A stretch of DNA of 64,000 nucleotides from Alphaproteobacteria bacterium (GCA_017616015.1 JAFZYY010000015.1:1-64000), one strand, 5' to 3'. Positions 1 to 8,565 are shown, counted from the first letter of the stretch. Translations and numbers: made by a program. Notes: generated by a model not told the origin, from the letters alone.

Positions 1-38
1 AGATTGCGGAAGGCTTGCTGGAACACCAGGCGGCATAA
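1..38 (+). CDS. 3' end of an upstream gene (partial)
   Basis: An open frame enters from the left edge and ends at the TAA at 36-38. The last residues read IAEGLLEHQAA. Too little is present to identify the product. A strong hairpin with a T-run follows at once, which supports this being the true end of a gene. Confidence 0.5.
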   Translation, partial: IAEGLLEHQAA

Positions 39-56
39 AGTCATTTAACAAACAAA

Positions 57-93
57 CAGCCCTTTTCGTTTAACGGAAAGGGCTGTTTTTTTA
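57..93 (+). terminator. Rho-independent terminator
   Basis: A long stem (CAGCCCTTTTC... pairing with ...GGAAAGGGCTG) with a short loop is followed by a run of T. It closes the gene entering from the left edge and separates it from the next gene, which has its own promoter. Confidence 0.85.
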
Positions 94-139
94 CACGCTT
101 GAGGGGCGCGGCTATATCGCTGACAACCTACGATTCAAC

Positions 140-168
140 TTTAATCTGCAACGTTTCTCTGATATACT
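140..168 (+). promoter_or_regulatory. Putative sigma70 promoter for the 198-1583 gene
   Basis: TTTAAT at 140-145 and TATACT at 163-168 are separated by 17 bases, and the gene starts 30 bases downstream behind a strong AGGAGG ribosome site. The -10 is good; the -35 is weak. Confidence 0.45.
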
Positions 169-197
169 AAGAAAAAACGTTTTTTCAGGAGGGAAAA

Positions 198-1583
198 ATG
201 TCCGACGAAACAGAACAAGGAATATCACCGGAAGACAGAGAATTATTAGATCTCATATCCGGCATTAAGACTGAAATCACAATAAAAGATTTTCAGCAGG
301 TCATGGTAAATGACGTCACAACGATAATAAACACCAAAGAAAAGACCGGTTATATAGACAGCGACCACCCGGGAACTTTCGATATCAGTCAAATTATTCC
401 TTCCTTGAATAAAGGAGAGAATTACTGTCAGGGAACATTCTCGCACGCCTGGCTGACTGCTCTGGACGATAACAGCATTACTTCAAACACCTTAGACGGC
501 AGTAGAACTGTCAAAGGGGAAGTATCCACAAACGGCGCCATAGAATCCTTTGACAAATACGAATGGAAAGAATACTGGCCGGATAAAAACACCCGTAAAT
601 TCCTGATCAAAAACAACGAAGGAAAATTCGTTGAATATAACGCCGAAGCCGAACAAAGAGGGGAATACGCAGAAAGACCGGATTACAAATGGAAAGACTG
701 CACTTTCAGCATCAAAGATTATCCGGAAGGAACGACGCTACGCGACATGCTCTGGGAAGGATATAATTCCAACCCTCAGAAAATTCAGGAAGGGGCGTTG
801 GTTCTGGCACCGCGCAAAGGAAATTCCAATTCGTTACACGCGATGATGTTCATGGGGTTTGATAACAGCAAACCACCGAAGCCTATATTTACTTACGCAA
901 ACAACGAACGGAAAAATTCGCCCGACAACGGATACTGGACCAAATACACGGCTGATAACAACCGTTGCAGAGCCGGTGATTGCTATGTTGTCAATATGCC
1001 GAAAGTTGCTTCCATCGAAATCAGCGAAGCGGAAAATGAACATTTTCAGGAAAAGGGAAGAGACCAATATGTGGCCGACTTTATCAAATATCTGAATGAA
1101 AATCCGTATCTGAAGGATAAGCCGGAACTGAAAGCGGAATATCTGACGCAACTGGTCAATCACTATAAAGAAAAAGATCCGGCGTATGCTGAACAAATTT
1201 CTGCTTTTGCGCGCGGAGAAATAACGGAGCTTTCTTCACAAAGAATGCCCCAATTCGAGCTTAATCTTCCAGCTTATGATCGAGCTCCCGCCGACACGAC
1301 CTATTATTATACCCGTTTCAACATTCATAATGATGTTACCGTACCTCGCTTAGCCAATATAGACGCCGAGAATGTCGGTACCACATCGCGGGAAAACGGC
1401 GAGACAGAAAGGAGCGTTTCGCAAACGTTGCAGTTAAGAGGCAATGTAGAAAACGAGTCCATAGGCAATGGTATCCGCCATACCATATCAGGAAATACGC
1501 CCGTGACGACAACGACAAGATCGTCGGATCGGACTGTAATGACACCGACGCTGATAAATCAAGCGACAAGCAGAACTTTCTGA
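198..1583 (+). CDS. Unknown cytosolic protein, possible papain-like (CHAP/NlpC-like) hydrolase
   Basis: 461 residues, ATG start behind a perfect AGGAGG. There is no signal peptide and no membrane segment. I do not recognise a family by name. Residues 76-85 hold a Cys (C77, in NYCQGTFSHAW) at the start of a likely helix. Residues 199-221 read GALVLAPRKG...LHAMMFMGFD, which resembles the beta-strand/His motif of NlpC/P60, CHAP and amidase-fold cysteine peptidases, with H214 as the candidate base and polar residues near 235 as a third partner. The C-terminal ~130 residues are polar, rich in Thr, Ser, Asn and Arg, and look disordered. A single-gene transcription unit: terminators lie on both sides and a promoter lies upstream. 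A role as a secreted substrate of the Type IV system at 31-43 kb is conceivable but is only inference. The catalytic assignment rests on pattern reading, not a search. Confidence 0.45.
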   Translation: MSDETEQGISPEDRELLDLISGIKTEITIKDFQQVMVNDVTTIINTKEKTGYIDSDHPGTFDISQIIPSLNKGENYCQGTFSHAWLTALDDNSITSNTLDGSRTVKGEVSTNGAIESFDKYEWKEYWPDKNTRKFLIKNNEGKFVEYNAEAEQRGEYAERPDYKWKDCTFSIKDYPEGTTLRDMLWEGYNSNPQKIQEGALVLAPRKGNSNSLHAMMFMGFDNSKPPKPIFTYANNERKNSPDNGYWTKYTADNNRCRAGDCYVVNMPKVASIEISEAENEHFQEKGRDQYVADFIKYLNENPYLKDKPELKAEYLTQLVNHYKEKDPAYAEQISAFARGEITELSSQRMPQFELNLPAYDRAPADTTYYYTRFNIHNDVTVPRLANIDAENVGTTSRENGETERSVSQTLQLRGNVENESIGNGIRHTISGNTPVTTTTRSSDRTVMTPTLINQATSRTF

Positions 1584-1600
1584 TTTATTAACCTCTTAAA

Positions 1601-1627
1601 AAAGGCTCCGGTAACGGAGCCTTTTTC
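1601..1627 (+). terminator. Bidirectional terminator
   Basis: AAAGGCTCCGGTAACGGAGCC followed by a T-run, with an A-run before the stem. It lies between two convergent genes, the unknown protein ending at 1583 and the DUF5665 gene ending at 1633 on the minus strand, and probably serves both. Confidence 0.8.
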
Positions 1628-1632
1628 ATTGC

Positions 1633-1968
1633 TTATTTTCCCGCATGGAGCAAATCGGATACCTGCCCTATCCATTCGGAAACCCAGACTGTAATATACG
1701 GAATGTTCAACGAAATGATATGTTGCGCCAGCTTGAACAAAAGCGCCAGAACGATCGCCGTCCCGATCGTCAGCCCCAGCCCTTTGGCCAGACCGGACAG
1801 GAAATTCAGCCAGAACAGTTTCTTCGGACTGTTGACCAGCTCGATGTATTCAAGCAACTGAGCATGGTTAAATTCGTCAAAAAGCTTTTTTACGATTTTC
1901 AGCGTTTCTTTGGAACAATCGACCGTTTGTTCCGTCTGCTCCGTTTCTTCCTGCTTTTGTTCATTCAT
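1633..1968 (-). CDS. DUF5665-type small membrane protein
   Basis: 111 residues. A charged, Glu/Gln-rich N-terminus (1-20) is followed by an amphipathic stretch (FDEFNHAQLLEYIELVNSP) and then a glycine-rich hydrophobic segment at about 55-85 (FLSGLAKGLGLTIGTAIVLALLF). This order matches the DUF5665 family, small bacterial inner-membrane proteins of unknown function. Single gene with its own terminator downstream. Start ATG behind GGAAA. Confidence 0.7.
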   Translation of the reverse strand: MNEQKQEETEQTEQTVDCSKETLKIVKKLFDEFNHAQLLEYIELVNSPKKLFWLNFLSGLAKGLGLTIGTAIVLALLFKLAQHIISLNIPYITVWVSEWIGQVSDLLHAGK

Positions 1969-2138
1969 TGTTTTTTTCCGGTTAATAAATTTATATCCCG
2001 TATTATGCCAGACATTTTGATTTATGGAATATAAAAAAGTCCCGCGACATTTTGCGAGAGGATTTTTTTATCCGTCTTGACTTTGAATTTTTTTTCTTAC
2101 TATATATTCATTCATCTGTTTTATCTTTTGAGGGTATT

Positions 2139-2867
2139 ATGAAAAAAATATCTGTTTTTTTATTTGTTCTGTCTGTTTTGATTGGCACCTCCGCCTGCAC
2201 ACAGACAAATACGTCCGCGACGGCGACATCGTTTTTAACGGCGGACGAAATTCCGACTGTCGCGAAATTCATGCCTTTACCGCCGAAACCGGAGGATCCT
2301 GCGTTTGAAAACGATCTGCGCAGATACGAATGGGGCAAAACGATGCGTAAAACGAAACGCGGAAAGCTGGCCGTGGAAGATGCCGATTGGAGATTTGAAT
2401 ATCTTGCGAAAATCTTTTCCGAACCGTTCGGCATGACGATTTCCAAGGAAAACACGCCTGAAATCTGGGCTTTGTTGGAACGGTTGGATAAAACCTCCGA
2501 GGAATGCAGCCACAAAGCGAAAAAACGCACCATGCGCGCCAGACCGTTTGTGCAGTTCAAAGAACGGACACCGGTTCCCGCAGATGAAAAAGTGCTGAGA
2601 AAGAATTCCTCTTATCCGTCCGGCCATACCACCAAAGGATGGACGTTCGCGTTAATTCTGGCCGAAATCAATCCTGAACGTCAGGACGAAATCCTGGCGC
2701 GCGGATTTGAATACGGGGAAAGCCGCGTCATTGTCGGTTTCCATTATCAAAGCGACGTTGACGCCGCCCGCGTAATTGCTCCGACAATGCTTGCCAGACT
2801 GCACACGAATGAAGACTTCGTCAAACAGCTTCAAAAAGCGAAAAAAGAGTTTCAGAGCAAGAAATAA
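2139..2867 (+). CDS. PAP2 / class A acid phosphatase-like lipoprotein
   Basis: 242 residues from the ATG at 2139. An in-frame start 87 bases upstream is less likely, because only the 2139 start gives a signal peptide, and a GAGGGT ribosome site precedes it. The lipobox ends at C20 (IGTSAC), so the protein should be lipid-anchored in the envelope. Phosphatase motifs occur in order: KKRTMRARPF (the KXXXXXXRP signature), YPSGHTT (PSGH), and ESRVIVGFHYQSD (the SRX5HX3D signature). Together they are the full catalytic set of the vanadium-haloperoxidase/PAP2 superfamily, and the length fits class A non-specific acid phosphatases (PhoN/PhoC). Likely a periplasmic phosphomonoesterase; the substrate cannot be told. 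Single gene with its own terminator. Confidence 0.85.
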   Translation: MKKISVFLFVLSVLIGTSACTQTNTSATATSFLTADEIPTVAKFMPLPPKPEDPAFENDLRRYEWGKTMRKTKRGKLAVEDADWRFEYLAKIFSEPFGMTISKENTPEIWALLERLDKTSEECSHKAKKRTMRARPFVQFKERTPVPADEKVLRKNSSYPSGHTTKGWTFALILAEINPERQDEILARGFEYGESRVIVGFHYQSDVDAARVIAPTMLARLHTNEDFVKQLQKAKKEFQSKK

Positions 2868-2880
2868 AATCCGAAACGGA

Positions 2881-2909
2881 AAATGCGGCGTTAAACGCCG
2901 CATTTTTTT
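2881..2909 (+). terminator. Rho-independent terminator of the phosphatase gene
   Basis: AAATGCGGCGTTAAACGCCGCATT stem-loop followed by seven T. Confidence 0.9.
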
Positions 2910-2911
2910 AT

Positions 2912-3000
2912 CGTCATTGCGAGCGCAGTGAAGCAATCCATAAAGAAAAAAACTCAAATTTTCTGGATTGCTTCGGCACGAACGTGCCTCGCAATGACAT
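2912..3000. repeat. Intergenic palindromic repeat element
   Basis: The left arm (GTCATTGCGAGCGCAGTGAAG and CAATCCA) and the right arm (TGGATTGCTTCGGCACG...GTGCCTCGCAATGAC) are near inverted copies around an A/T-rich centre of about 20 bases. The right arm has its own small inner palindrome, GGCACGAACGTGCC. This CATTGCGAG...GAAGCAATCC type is a recurrent intergenic element in several bacterial groups. Only one copy is present in the window. Confidence 0.7.
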
Positions 3001-3030
3001 AAAAAAGTTCTTACTTCATAACAAAGCCCC

Positions 3031-3058
3031 GCGAAAACAATTCCGCAAGGCTTTTTCC
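3031..3058. repeat. Copy 1 of a 24-base hairpin-forming repeat
   Basis: GCGAAAACAATTCCGCAAGG followed by CTTT occurs here and again at 3792-3815, on either side of the gene at 3075-3746. This copy has a stem weakened by CCCC in place of CCTT. It lies just downstream of the minus-strand gene and may act as its terminator, although the minus-strand T-run is poor. Confidence 0.6.
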
Positions 3059-3074
3059 ACAATCAAGTCTGTAT

Positions 3075-3746
3075 TTACATATCCGTCAGCAACAGCTTTA
3101 TTTCTTTTTCAAGGTTTGAACAGAGTTCGTCCCTATCATTGTATTTTGTTTTTATCATTTCGGGGCAATCCAACGCGATCGCTTTGATGAACAAAAGATA
3201 CCGTAAATTAATGTCGCCGTCCCAATAGGATTCGCGAAAGCCGCATATCCCTTGCTTTTTCAGCATTTCCGTGCAGGCTTTTGCCAACGCGTAACAGAAC
3301 GCCTTATACGACACGACGAATTCTTTTTTCTGTACCCGTACTTCGTCCCGATCCACGTCCGCCCGATGAATTTCCAATTCGATTTTCAAATCGAATTCCC
3401 TGTCAAGTGTCGGTTCGTGTTCAAGCGTCCAATCGACCCAACTGCCTTCCTCGTTCCAATCAAATTCGACTTTATACGGAACTTCCACGGTCGTTTTTTC
3501 CCCGTCCTCAAAAACCTCTATTTCCTTTTGTTCGGCAAAATCTCCGCTATTCCCGAAAGGACCGTCGAAAGCATCGGGATGCAGATAATATGCAGCCCTC
3601 AACAACGCCCGAAACCCGTCCCCCAGACAATACGTCGTGCGCATCTCAACGATTTCGTCATCGACGCAAAGCCGCATGTGCAACCACCCCGCGCAGACAT
3701 CGTAAAATTCGATTTTGATTTGTTCGCTTCGTTTTAAATCAGCCAT
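3075..3746 (-). CDS. Conserved-looking hypothetical protein, function unknown
   Basis: 223 residues, no signal peptide and no membrane segment. The N-terminal half is rich in beta-strand patterns (IKIEFYDVCAGWLHMRLCVDDEIVEMRTTY) and very acidic (VEFDWNEEGSWVDWTLEHEP). The C-terminal half (about 140-223) is helical with three Cys. I recognise no family. It is a single gene flanked by two copies of the same hairpin sequence. ATG start; no strong ribosome site. Confidence 0.55.
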   Translation of the reverse strand: MADLKRSEQIKIEFYDVCAGWLHMRLCVDDEIVEMRTTYCLGDGFRALLRAAYYLHPDAFDGPFGNSGDFAEQKEIEVFEDGEKTTVEVPYKVEFDWNEEGSWVDWTLEHEPTLDREFDLKIELEIHRADVDRDEVRVQKKEFVVSYKAFCYALAKACTEMLKKQGICGFRESYWDGDINLRYLLFIKAIALDCPEMIKTKYNDRDELCSNLEKEIKLLLTDM

Positions 3747-3780
3747 GGATTTTTCTCCGCTTTTGCCCCGATATTATAAC

Positions 3781-3817
3781 AAAAAAGCCTTGCGAAAACA
3801 ATTCCGCAAGGCTTTGT
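3781..3817 (-). terminator. Terminator of asd; copy 2 of the 24-base repeat
   Basis: Read on the minus strand: AAGCCTTGCG, loop GAATTGTTTT, CGCAAGGCTT, then a run of T. It sits about 20 bases past the asd stop. The same 24 bases recur at 3031-3054. Confidence 0.85.
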
Positions 3818-3833
3818 CAAAATCCGTAAAAAA

Positions 3834-4856
3834 TTATTTCTTCAAATAATCTCTCAACAGCACTTCGGCGATCTGAACCGCGTTCAACGCCGCACCTTTG
3901 CGCAGGTTGTCCGCAACGCACCAGAAGCTTAAACCGTTGTCAACCGTCGCGTCGGAGCGGATACGGGAAACAAACACGTCGTCTTCGCCCGCGACTTCCG
4001 CCTGCGTCGGATAACCGCCCGCTTCACGCGTATCCAGAACGGTGACGCCGGGGGTCTTCTTCAAAACGAAAGTGGCTTCCTTGTCGGAAATTTCCTTTTC
4101 CGTTTCGATGTTCACATATTCCGCATGGCTGACAAACACGGGAACGCGCGCGCAGTTCGCGTGGACTTTGATTTTCGGATCCAAAATCTTTTTGGTTTCC
4201 GCCGTCATTTTCCATTCTTCCTTCGTCGCGCCGTCGTCCAAGAAAATATCAATGTGCGGAATGACGTTGAAAGCAATCTGTTTGGGGAACTTGTTCTGCG
4301 TCTTGGAAATTTCTTCGCCCCAGTAAATGCCTTTCGTTTGGTCGAACAGTTCGTCCATCGCCGCTTTGCCCGCACCCGAAACGGACTGGTAAGTGGAAAC
4401 GACGACGCGCTTGATGTGGAAAGCCTTGTGCAAAGCCGCCAAAGGAACGACCATCTGAATCGTTGAGCAGTTCGGATTGGCGATAATGTTTTTCTTTTTA
4501 TAGTCGGCGACGGCTTCCGGGTTGACTTCCGGCACGACCAACGGCACGTCCGGATCCATACGCCATTGAGACGAATTATCAATCACGACACAGCCGGCCG
4601 CCGCGATTTTCGGCGCATACTTCTCTGAAACGGAACCGCCCGCAGACATCAGAGCGATGTCGATCCCGTGAAAATCGAATTTATCCAGATCGTGCACTTT
4701 CAAAATCTTGTCTTCGCCGAAAGAAACGTCTTTGCCCGCGGATTTGGCGGAAGCGACGGCGAAAACCTCGTCAGCCGGAAAATTTCTTTGCGCCAAAGTT
4801 TTTAACATTTCGCGCCCGACATTTCCCGTCGCGCCGACGACAGCAACCTTAACCAT
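3834..4856 (-). CDS. asd: Aspartate-semialdehyde dehydrogenase
   Basis: 340 residues. It reduces aspartyl phosphate to aspartate semialdehyde with NADPH, at the branch point to lysine/diaminopimelate, threonine and methionine. The N-terminal dinucleotide fold carries VGATGNVG at 7-14. The catalytic Cys is C130 in NPNCSTIQMV. The length and the HANCARVPVFVSHAE segment fit the proteobacterial enzyme. It lies downstream of rplS after a 140-base gap, and GGAG precedes the ATG by about 10 bases. hom, the next enzyme toward threonine and methionine, is also in this window at 25477-26772 but is not linked to asd. Confidence 0.96.
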   Translation of the reverse strand: MVKVAVVGATGNVGREMLKTLAQRNFPADEVFAVASAKSAGKDVSFGEDKILKVHDLDKFDFHGIDIALMSAGGSVSEKYAPKIAAAGCVVIDNSSQWRMDPDVPLVVPEVNPEAVADYKKKNIIANPNCSTIQMVVPLAALHKAFHIKRVVVSTYQSVSGAGKAAMDELFDQTKGIYWGEEISKTQNKFPKQIAFNVIPHIDIFLDDGATKEEWKMTAETKKILDPKIKVHANCARVPVFVSHAEYVNIETEKEISDKEATFVLKKTPGVTVLDTREAGGYPTQAEVAGEDDVFVSRIRSDATVDNGLSFWCVADNLRKGAALNAVQIAEVLLRDYLKK

Positions 4857-4996
4857 GTGTGTAACACTCCATAAAAAAATAACAAATGCCCGCCTGCCGG
4901 AAATCCGGCATCGGGGAATAAGCCCGCCCCGGTTTCAGAGAAGGGAGGGCGGATAAAACTCCGCGCCCCCTTCCAAAAGCCAGAGGCAGAAAGCGA

Positions 4997-5365
4997 TTAT
5001 TTCGCCGCTTCAGTATCTTCGGTAATACGAGCCGCCTTACCGCGCAAACTGCGGAGGTAATACAGCTTGGAACGGCGGACTTTACCGCGGCGGGAAACTT
5101 CCACTTTCGCAACATTCGGGGAATAGACGGGGAACACGCGTTCGACGCCTTCGCCGAAAGAGATCTTGCGGACGGTGAACGTGGAGTTCAGACCGTCATT
5201 CTTGCGGGCGATGCAAACGCCTTCAAACACCTGAATACGTTCGCGGTCACCTTCGACGACTTTTGCGTGAACACGCAGGGTGTCGCCGGCCTTAAATTCG
5301 GGAAAATCGGCTTTCTTCGCCAGTTTTTCCATTTGCTCTTTTTCGAGCGTTTTAATCAAATCCAT
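4997..5365 (-). CDS. rplS: 50S ribosomal protein L19
   Basis: 122 residues with the family core [48 protein letters not shown] and the C-terminal [15 protein letters not shown]. Last gene of the ffh-rpsP-rimM-trmD-rplS operon, starting 4 bases after the trmD stop behind GAGAGGA. L19 lies at the 30S-50S interface. Confidence 0.98.
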   Translation of the reverse strand: MDLIKTLEKEQMEKLAKKADFPEFKAGDTLRVHAKVVEGDRERIQVFEGVCIARKNDGLNSTFTVRKISFGEGVERVFPVYSPNVAKVEVSRRGKVRRSKLYYLRSLRGKAARITEDTEAAK

Positions 5366-5369
5366 TTTT

Positions 5370-6077
5370 TTATCCTCTCGCTTTTGCGGTTTCCAGATAA
5401 GCGTTCCACAAATCCGGTCGCCGCTGTTTTGTTAATTCTTCGGCTTGAGCCAAGCGCCATTCGGCGATCCGCCCGTGGTGTCCGGAGTTCAAGACCTCCG
5501 GCACGCAAAGCCCTTTCCATTCAGCCGGTCGGGTGTATTGCGGATATTCCAGCAACCCGTGACTGAAACTTTCTTCGTCCAAAGAAGCGCTTGATCCCAT
5601 GACGCCCGGAAGCAATCGAACGATCGCGTCCAACAATGCCAAAGCCGCCGGTTCCCCGCCCGATAAAACGAAGTCGCCCAAGCTGACTTCCTCAAACGGA
5701 TAAACCTGCAACACGCGTTCGTCTATTCCTTCGAACCGGCCGCAAAGGAAAGTCGCCTCCCCCTCTTTTGCCAGATCTTCCGCCATCTGTTGCGAAATTC
5801 GCGTTCCGCGCGGCGAAAAATAGATCAACCGTGTCCCCGGTTTGTGAACCGCCTCAACGGCTTTTCCCAGCACGTCCGGCCGCATGACCATTCCGGCTCC
5901 GCCGCCGAAGGGCGTATCGTCGACCGTTTTATGACGATCCTCCGCAAAATCGCGAATATTCGTCACGTTCAGCGACCAGATCCCTTCATCAAGGGCCTTC
6001 CCCGCCAACGAACACCCCAGATAACCGGGGAACATTTCGGGGAAAACGGTCAGCACGTTCGCCGTAAACAAAGACAT
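5370..6077 (-). CDS. trmD: tRNA (guanine37-N1)-methyltransferase
   Basis: 235 residues. It methylates G37 next to the anticodon, using S-adenosylmethionine bound in a trefoil knot. Visible motifs: [28 protein letters not shown], and [26 protein letters not shown]. The start directly abuts the rimM stop, so translation is probably coupled. Confidence 0.97.
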   Translation of the reverse strand: MSLFTANVLTVFPEMFPGYLGCSLAGKALDEGIWSLNVTNIRDFAEDRHKTVDDTPFGGGAGMVMRPDVLGKAVEAVHKPGTRLIYFSPRGTRISQQMAEDLAKEGEATFLCGRFEGIDERVLQVYPFEEVSLGDFVLSGGEPAALALLDAIVRLLPGVMGSSASLDEESFSHGLLEYPQYTRPAEWKGLCVPEVLNSGHHGRIAEWRLAQAEELTKQRRPDLWNAYLETAKARG

Positions 6078-6614
6078 TTACGACTCCGGCCGTTCTTCGG
6101 GTTTCGCTTCCACGCTTTCGGGCAGACAAACCGTCATTTCGCGGTTTTTCACATCGACTTCGGGAACATTCTTTTGACAAAAGGAAATGAAATCCTCCAC
6201 TCCCTCGATCTCGATCATATCCCCCGCGCCGAAATTATAGACCGCCGCGACTTTGCCCAGAACGCTTCCGTCCGGCGATTTCGCCGTCATGCCGACCAAA
6301 TCGGCATAGTAGAATTCGTTCCCGGCCGTTTCAGGCAACCGCGAGCGGGAAACGAACAGCTCCGTCCCCCTTAACGCCTCCGCTGCGTTCCGATCCGTCA
6401 CACCGTCGATTTTAACCAGAAACAAGTCCTTGTTCTTCCCGACGATTTCGACCTTGAAAGAACGCTTTGCCGAAGCATCGCTCAATTCCCCGAAAGCGGC
6501 AAAATCCGCCGCATTGCGTGTAAAGCTTTTGACTTTGACAAGTCCGCGAACGCCGTGCGCCGTCGTAATTGCGCCGACACAAATCAGATTTTCACGTTCG
6601 CCCGTCCCTGTCAT
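6078..6614 (-). CDS. rimM: 16S rRNA processing / 30S maturation factor RimM
   Basis: 178 residues. The N-terminal RimM beta-barrel is visible from ICVGAITTAHGVRGLVKVK (about 10-28). The PRC-barrel domain follows in the second half (FYYADLVGMTAKSPDG...LGKVAAVYNFGAGDMIEIE). It assists assembly of the 30S head around S19 and S13. The C-terminal tail is acidic. Position between rpsP and trmD is the conserved one. Confidence 0.96.
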   Translation of the reverse strand: MTGTGERENLICVGAITTAHGVRGLVKVKSFTRNAADFAAFGELSDASAKRSFKVEIVGKNKDLFLVKIDGVTDRNAAEALRGTELFVSRSRLPETAGNEFYYADLVGMTAKSPDGSVLGKVAAVYNFGAGDMIEIEGVEDFISFCQKNVPEVDVKNREMTVCLPESVEAKPEERPES

Positions 6615-6644
6615 CGTCCGTACTTCTTTAACCTAAAAAGAAAG

Positions 6645-7022
6645 TTAAACTTCGGCAGGAGCGGCTGCTGCTTCAGCGGCAGCGGCGGCAGCTTCGGCCT
6701 TAGCCTTTGCGCGTTCCTGAGCTTTCGCTTTCGGAGCCGACTTCTGCGGGCGTTCGTTGATAACGGGAGCCGCGCACAATCCCTGCTTCGCCAACAATTT
6801 GGCAACGCGTTCGGTCGGTTGAGCGCCGACGCTCAGCCAATATTTGATGCGTTCCGCTTTGACGACGACACGGTCGGCATGATCCGCCGGCAACAGCGGA
6901 TTGTAATAACCGACGCGTTCAATAAAACGACCGTCACGCGGCGCGCGCTGATCCGCCACAACGATTTTGTGGAAAGGAGCGCCTTTCGAACCGCCGCGGG
7001 CAAGTCTGATACGAACTGACAT
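6645..7022 (-). CDS. rpsP: 30S ribosomal protein S16
   Basis: 125 residues. The first ~80 are S16 ([20 protein letters not shown]...[22 protein letters not shown]). The C-terminal ~40 residues are an Ala/Lys/Glu-rich extension, as is common in alphaproteobacterial S16. GAGGT ribosome site before the ATG. Confidence 0.97.
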   Translation of the reverse strand: MSVRIRLARGGSKGAPFHKIVVADQRAPRDGRFIERVGYYNPLLPADHADRVVVKAERIKYWLSVGAQPTERVAKLLAKQGLCAAPVINERPQKSAPKAKAQERAKAKAEAAAAAAEAAAAPAEV

Positions 7023-7062
7023 TTTTTGTTACCTCACTTAAAAATCAAAAATCACGTCTGCA

Positions 7063-8454
7063 TTATGACGGAAATCCGCCGAACGGAGGGAATCCCCCCA
7101 TTGAGCCGAAACCGCCGCCGAGACCGCCGGGCAGACCGCCGAACAATCCCCGCTTTCCCATTTTTTTCATCTTTTTCATCACGTCGGCAATCTGTTCGTA
7201 CTGCTTCAACAACTTGTTGACGTCCTGAACGGACTGACCGCACCCGTCGGCGATGCGCTTTTTGCGCGACGCCTTGATGATGTCCGGATTACGGCGTTCT
7301 TTAGGCGTCATGGAAAGAATGATCGCCTCCTGCCGTTTAAAAACTTTATCGTCGATTTTAGCCGCTTCCAGCTGAGCCTTGAACTTGCCGATTCCCGGCA
7401 ACATGCCCAGCATGCCTTTTAAATCGCCCATTTTCTGCACTTGCCGCAGTTGCGACAGCATATCGTTTAAGTCGAAGCGGCCGTCCATCATGCGTTTTGC
7501 GACGCGTTCCGCTTCTTCCTGATCTATTTTTTCCGCCGCCGTTTCCACCAAAGACACGACGTCGCCCATGTCCAGAATGCGACCGGCCAGACGATCGGGG
7601 TGGAACGGCTCCAAAGCGTCGACTTTTTCGCCCGCGCCTAAAAATTTAATCGGGCAACCGGTCACGGCGCGCATCGACAACGCCGCGCCGCCGCGGGAAT
7701 CGCCGTCGATTCGGGTCAGAATGATACCCGTCACGCCGATTTTTTCGTTGAATTCGCGCGCGATATTGACAGCGTCCTGCCCGGCCAGAGCGTCAACGAC
7801 CAGAAGCGTTTCCTTCGGCTGAACCATCGAACGGATTTCGGCGACTTCGCCCATCATTTCCAGATCGATGTGCAAACGCCCCGCCGTATCCAAAATCACG
7901 ACATCGTAGCCGCCTTTGCGCGCTTCCGTCATCGCACGGGAAGCAATCGCCTTAGGCTTTTCACCGATGATGATCGGCAACGTGTTGACGTCAATCTGGA
8001 CGCCCAGCTGAGCCAACTGTTCCTGCGCCGCCGGACGGTAAACGTCCAACGAAGCCATCAGGACTTTCTTCTTTTCCTTCTTCAGACGCAACGCCAATTT
8101 TGCGGAAGTCGTCGTTTTACCGGAACCTTGCAAACCGACCATTAACACCGGCACCGGAGGAACCGCCGCTAAATCAAGCGACTCGTTTTGCCCGCCGAGC
8201 ATTTCGACCAAAGCGTCGTGAACGATTTTGACGACCATCTGAGACGGCGTTACCGACTTGATGACTTCCTGACCGACAGCTTTTTCGCGAACTTTAGCGA
8301 TGAAATCCTTGACGACCGGCAAAGCGACGTCCGCTTCCAACAAAGCGATACGGATTTCGCGCATAGCCTCGTCGACATCGGATTCGGACAAAGCCCCCCG
8401 ATGCGTCAGCCGCGAAAACACGCCGTTTAATTTTTCCGCCAGAGTGTCAAACAT
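7063..8454 (-). CDS. ffh: Signal recognition particle protein Ffh
   Basis: 463 residues from the ATG at 8454 (MFDTLAEKLNGVF), the usual alphaproteobacterial N-terminus, behind GGGGA. A TTG 12 bases upstream is also in frame but less likely. Domains are the N helical bundle (1-90), the G domain with Walker A GLQGSGKTTTSAKLA, DTAGRLHID and TRIDGDSRGGAA, and the Met-rich M domain (about 300-450) ending in a Gly/Phe-rich tail. It binds signal sequences with 4.5S RNA and docks on FtsY, whose gene lies on the other strand at 9898-10830. First gene of the operon and preceded by a structured leader. Confidence 0.97.
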   Translation of the reverse strand: MFDTLAEKLNGVFSRLTHRGALSESDVDEAMREIRIALLEADVALPVVKDFIAKVREKAVGQEVIKSVTPSQMVVKIVHDALVEMLGGQNESLDLAAVPPVPVLMVGLQGSGKTTTSAKLALRLKKEKKKVLMASLDVYRPAAQEQLAQLGVQIDVNTLPIIIGEKPKAIASRAMTEARKGGYDVVILDTAGRLHIDLEMMGEVAEIRSMVQPKETLLVVDALAGQDAVNIAREFNEKIGVTGIILTRIDGDSRGGAALSMRAVTGCPIKFLGAGEKVDALEPFHPDRLAGRILDMGDVVSLVETAAEKIDQEEAERVAKRMMDGRFDLNDMLSQLRQVQKMGDLKGMLGMLPGIGKFKAQLEAAKIDDKVFKRQEAIILSMTPKERRNPDIIKASRKKRIADGCGQSVQDVNKLLKQYEQIADVMKKMKKMGKRGLFGGLPGGLGGGFGSMGGFPPFGGFPS

Positions 8455-8479
8455 TTTTCCCCGCAATCCCTACGCAAAC

Positions 8480-8517
8480 AAAAAAGGCGTCTGTGAGCGT
8501 ATCTTCACCGGCAGACG
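8480..8517 (-). promoter_or_regulatory. Terminator-like hairpin in the ffh leader (possible attenuator)
   Basis: On the minus strand, CGTCTG (8517-8512) pairs with CAGACG (8493-8488), with an inner TGA/TCA pairing, followed by CC and six T. The hairpin lies inside the 5' leader, between the promoter and the ffh start, rather than after a gene. A 9-codon frame (8534-8505) reads MPPRRSVCR and stops inside the hairpin. That arrangement recalls transcription attenuation, but its function is untested. Confidence 0.4.
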
Positions 8518-8565
8518 GACCTCCTTGGAGGCATAAGGCTGTTAAAACCTTTACTGAGTGAGGTT

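Noticed and set aside
3252-3737. Plus-strand frame opposite the unknown gene 3075-3746
   Set aside because: No ribosome site; it overlaps a minus-strand frame with more natural composition and a neighbouring terminator layout.
3075-3746. Toxin-antitoxin unit
   Set aside because: A single gene without a partner, not small, and no toxin motif was seen.
8480-8540. Possible 4.5S SRP RNA near ffh
   Set aside because: The conserved apical core (GGAAGGAAGCAGC-type) is absent, and the segment lies inside the ffh leader on the minus strand.
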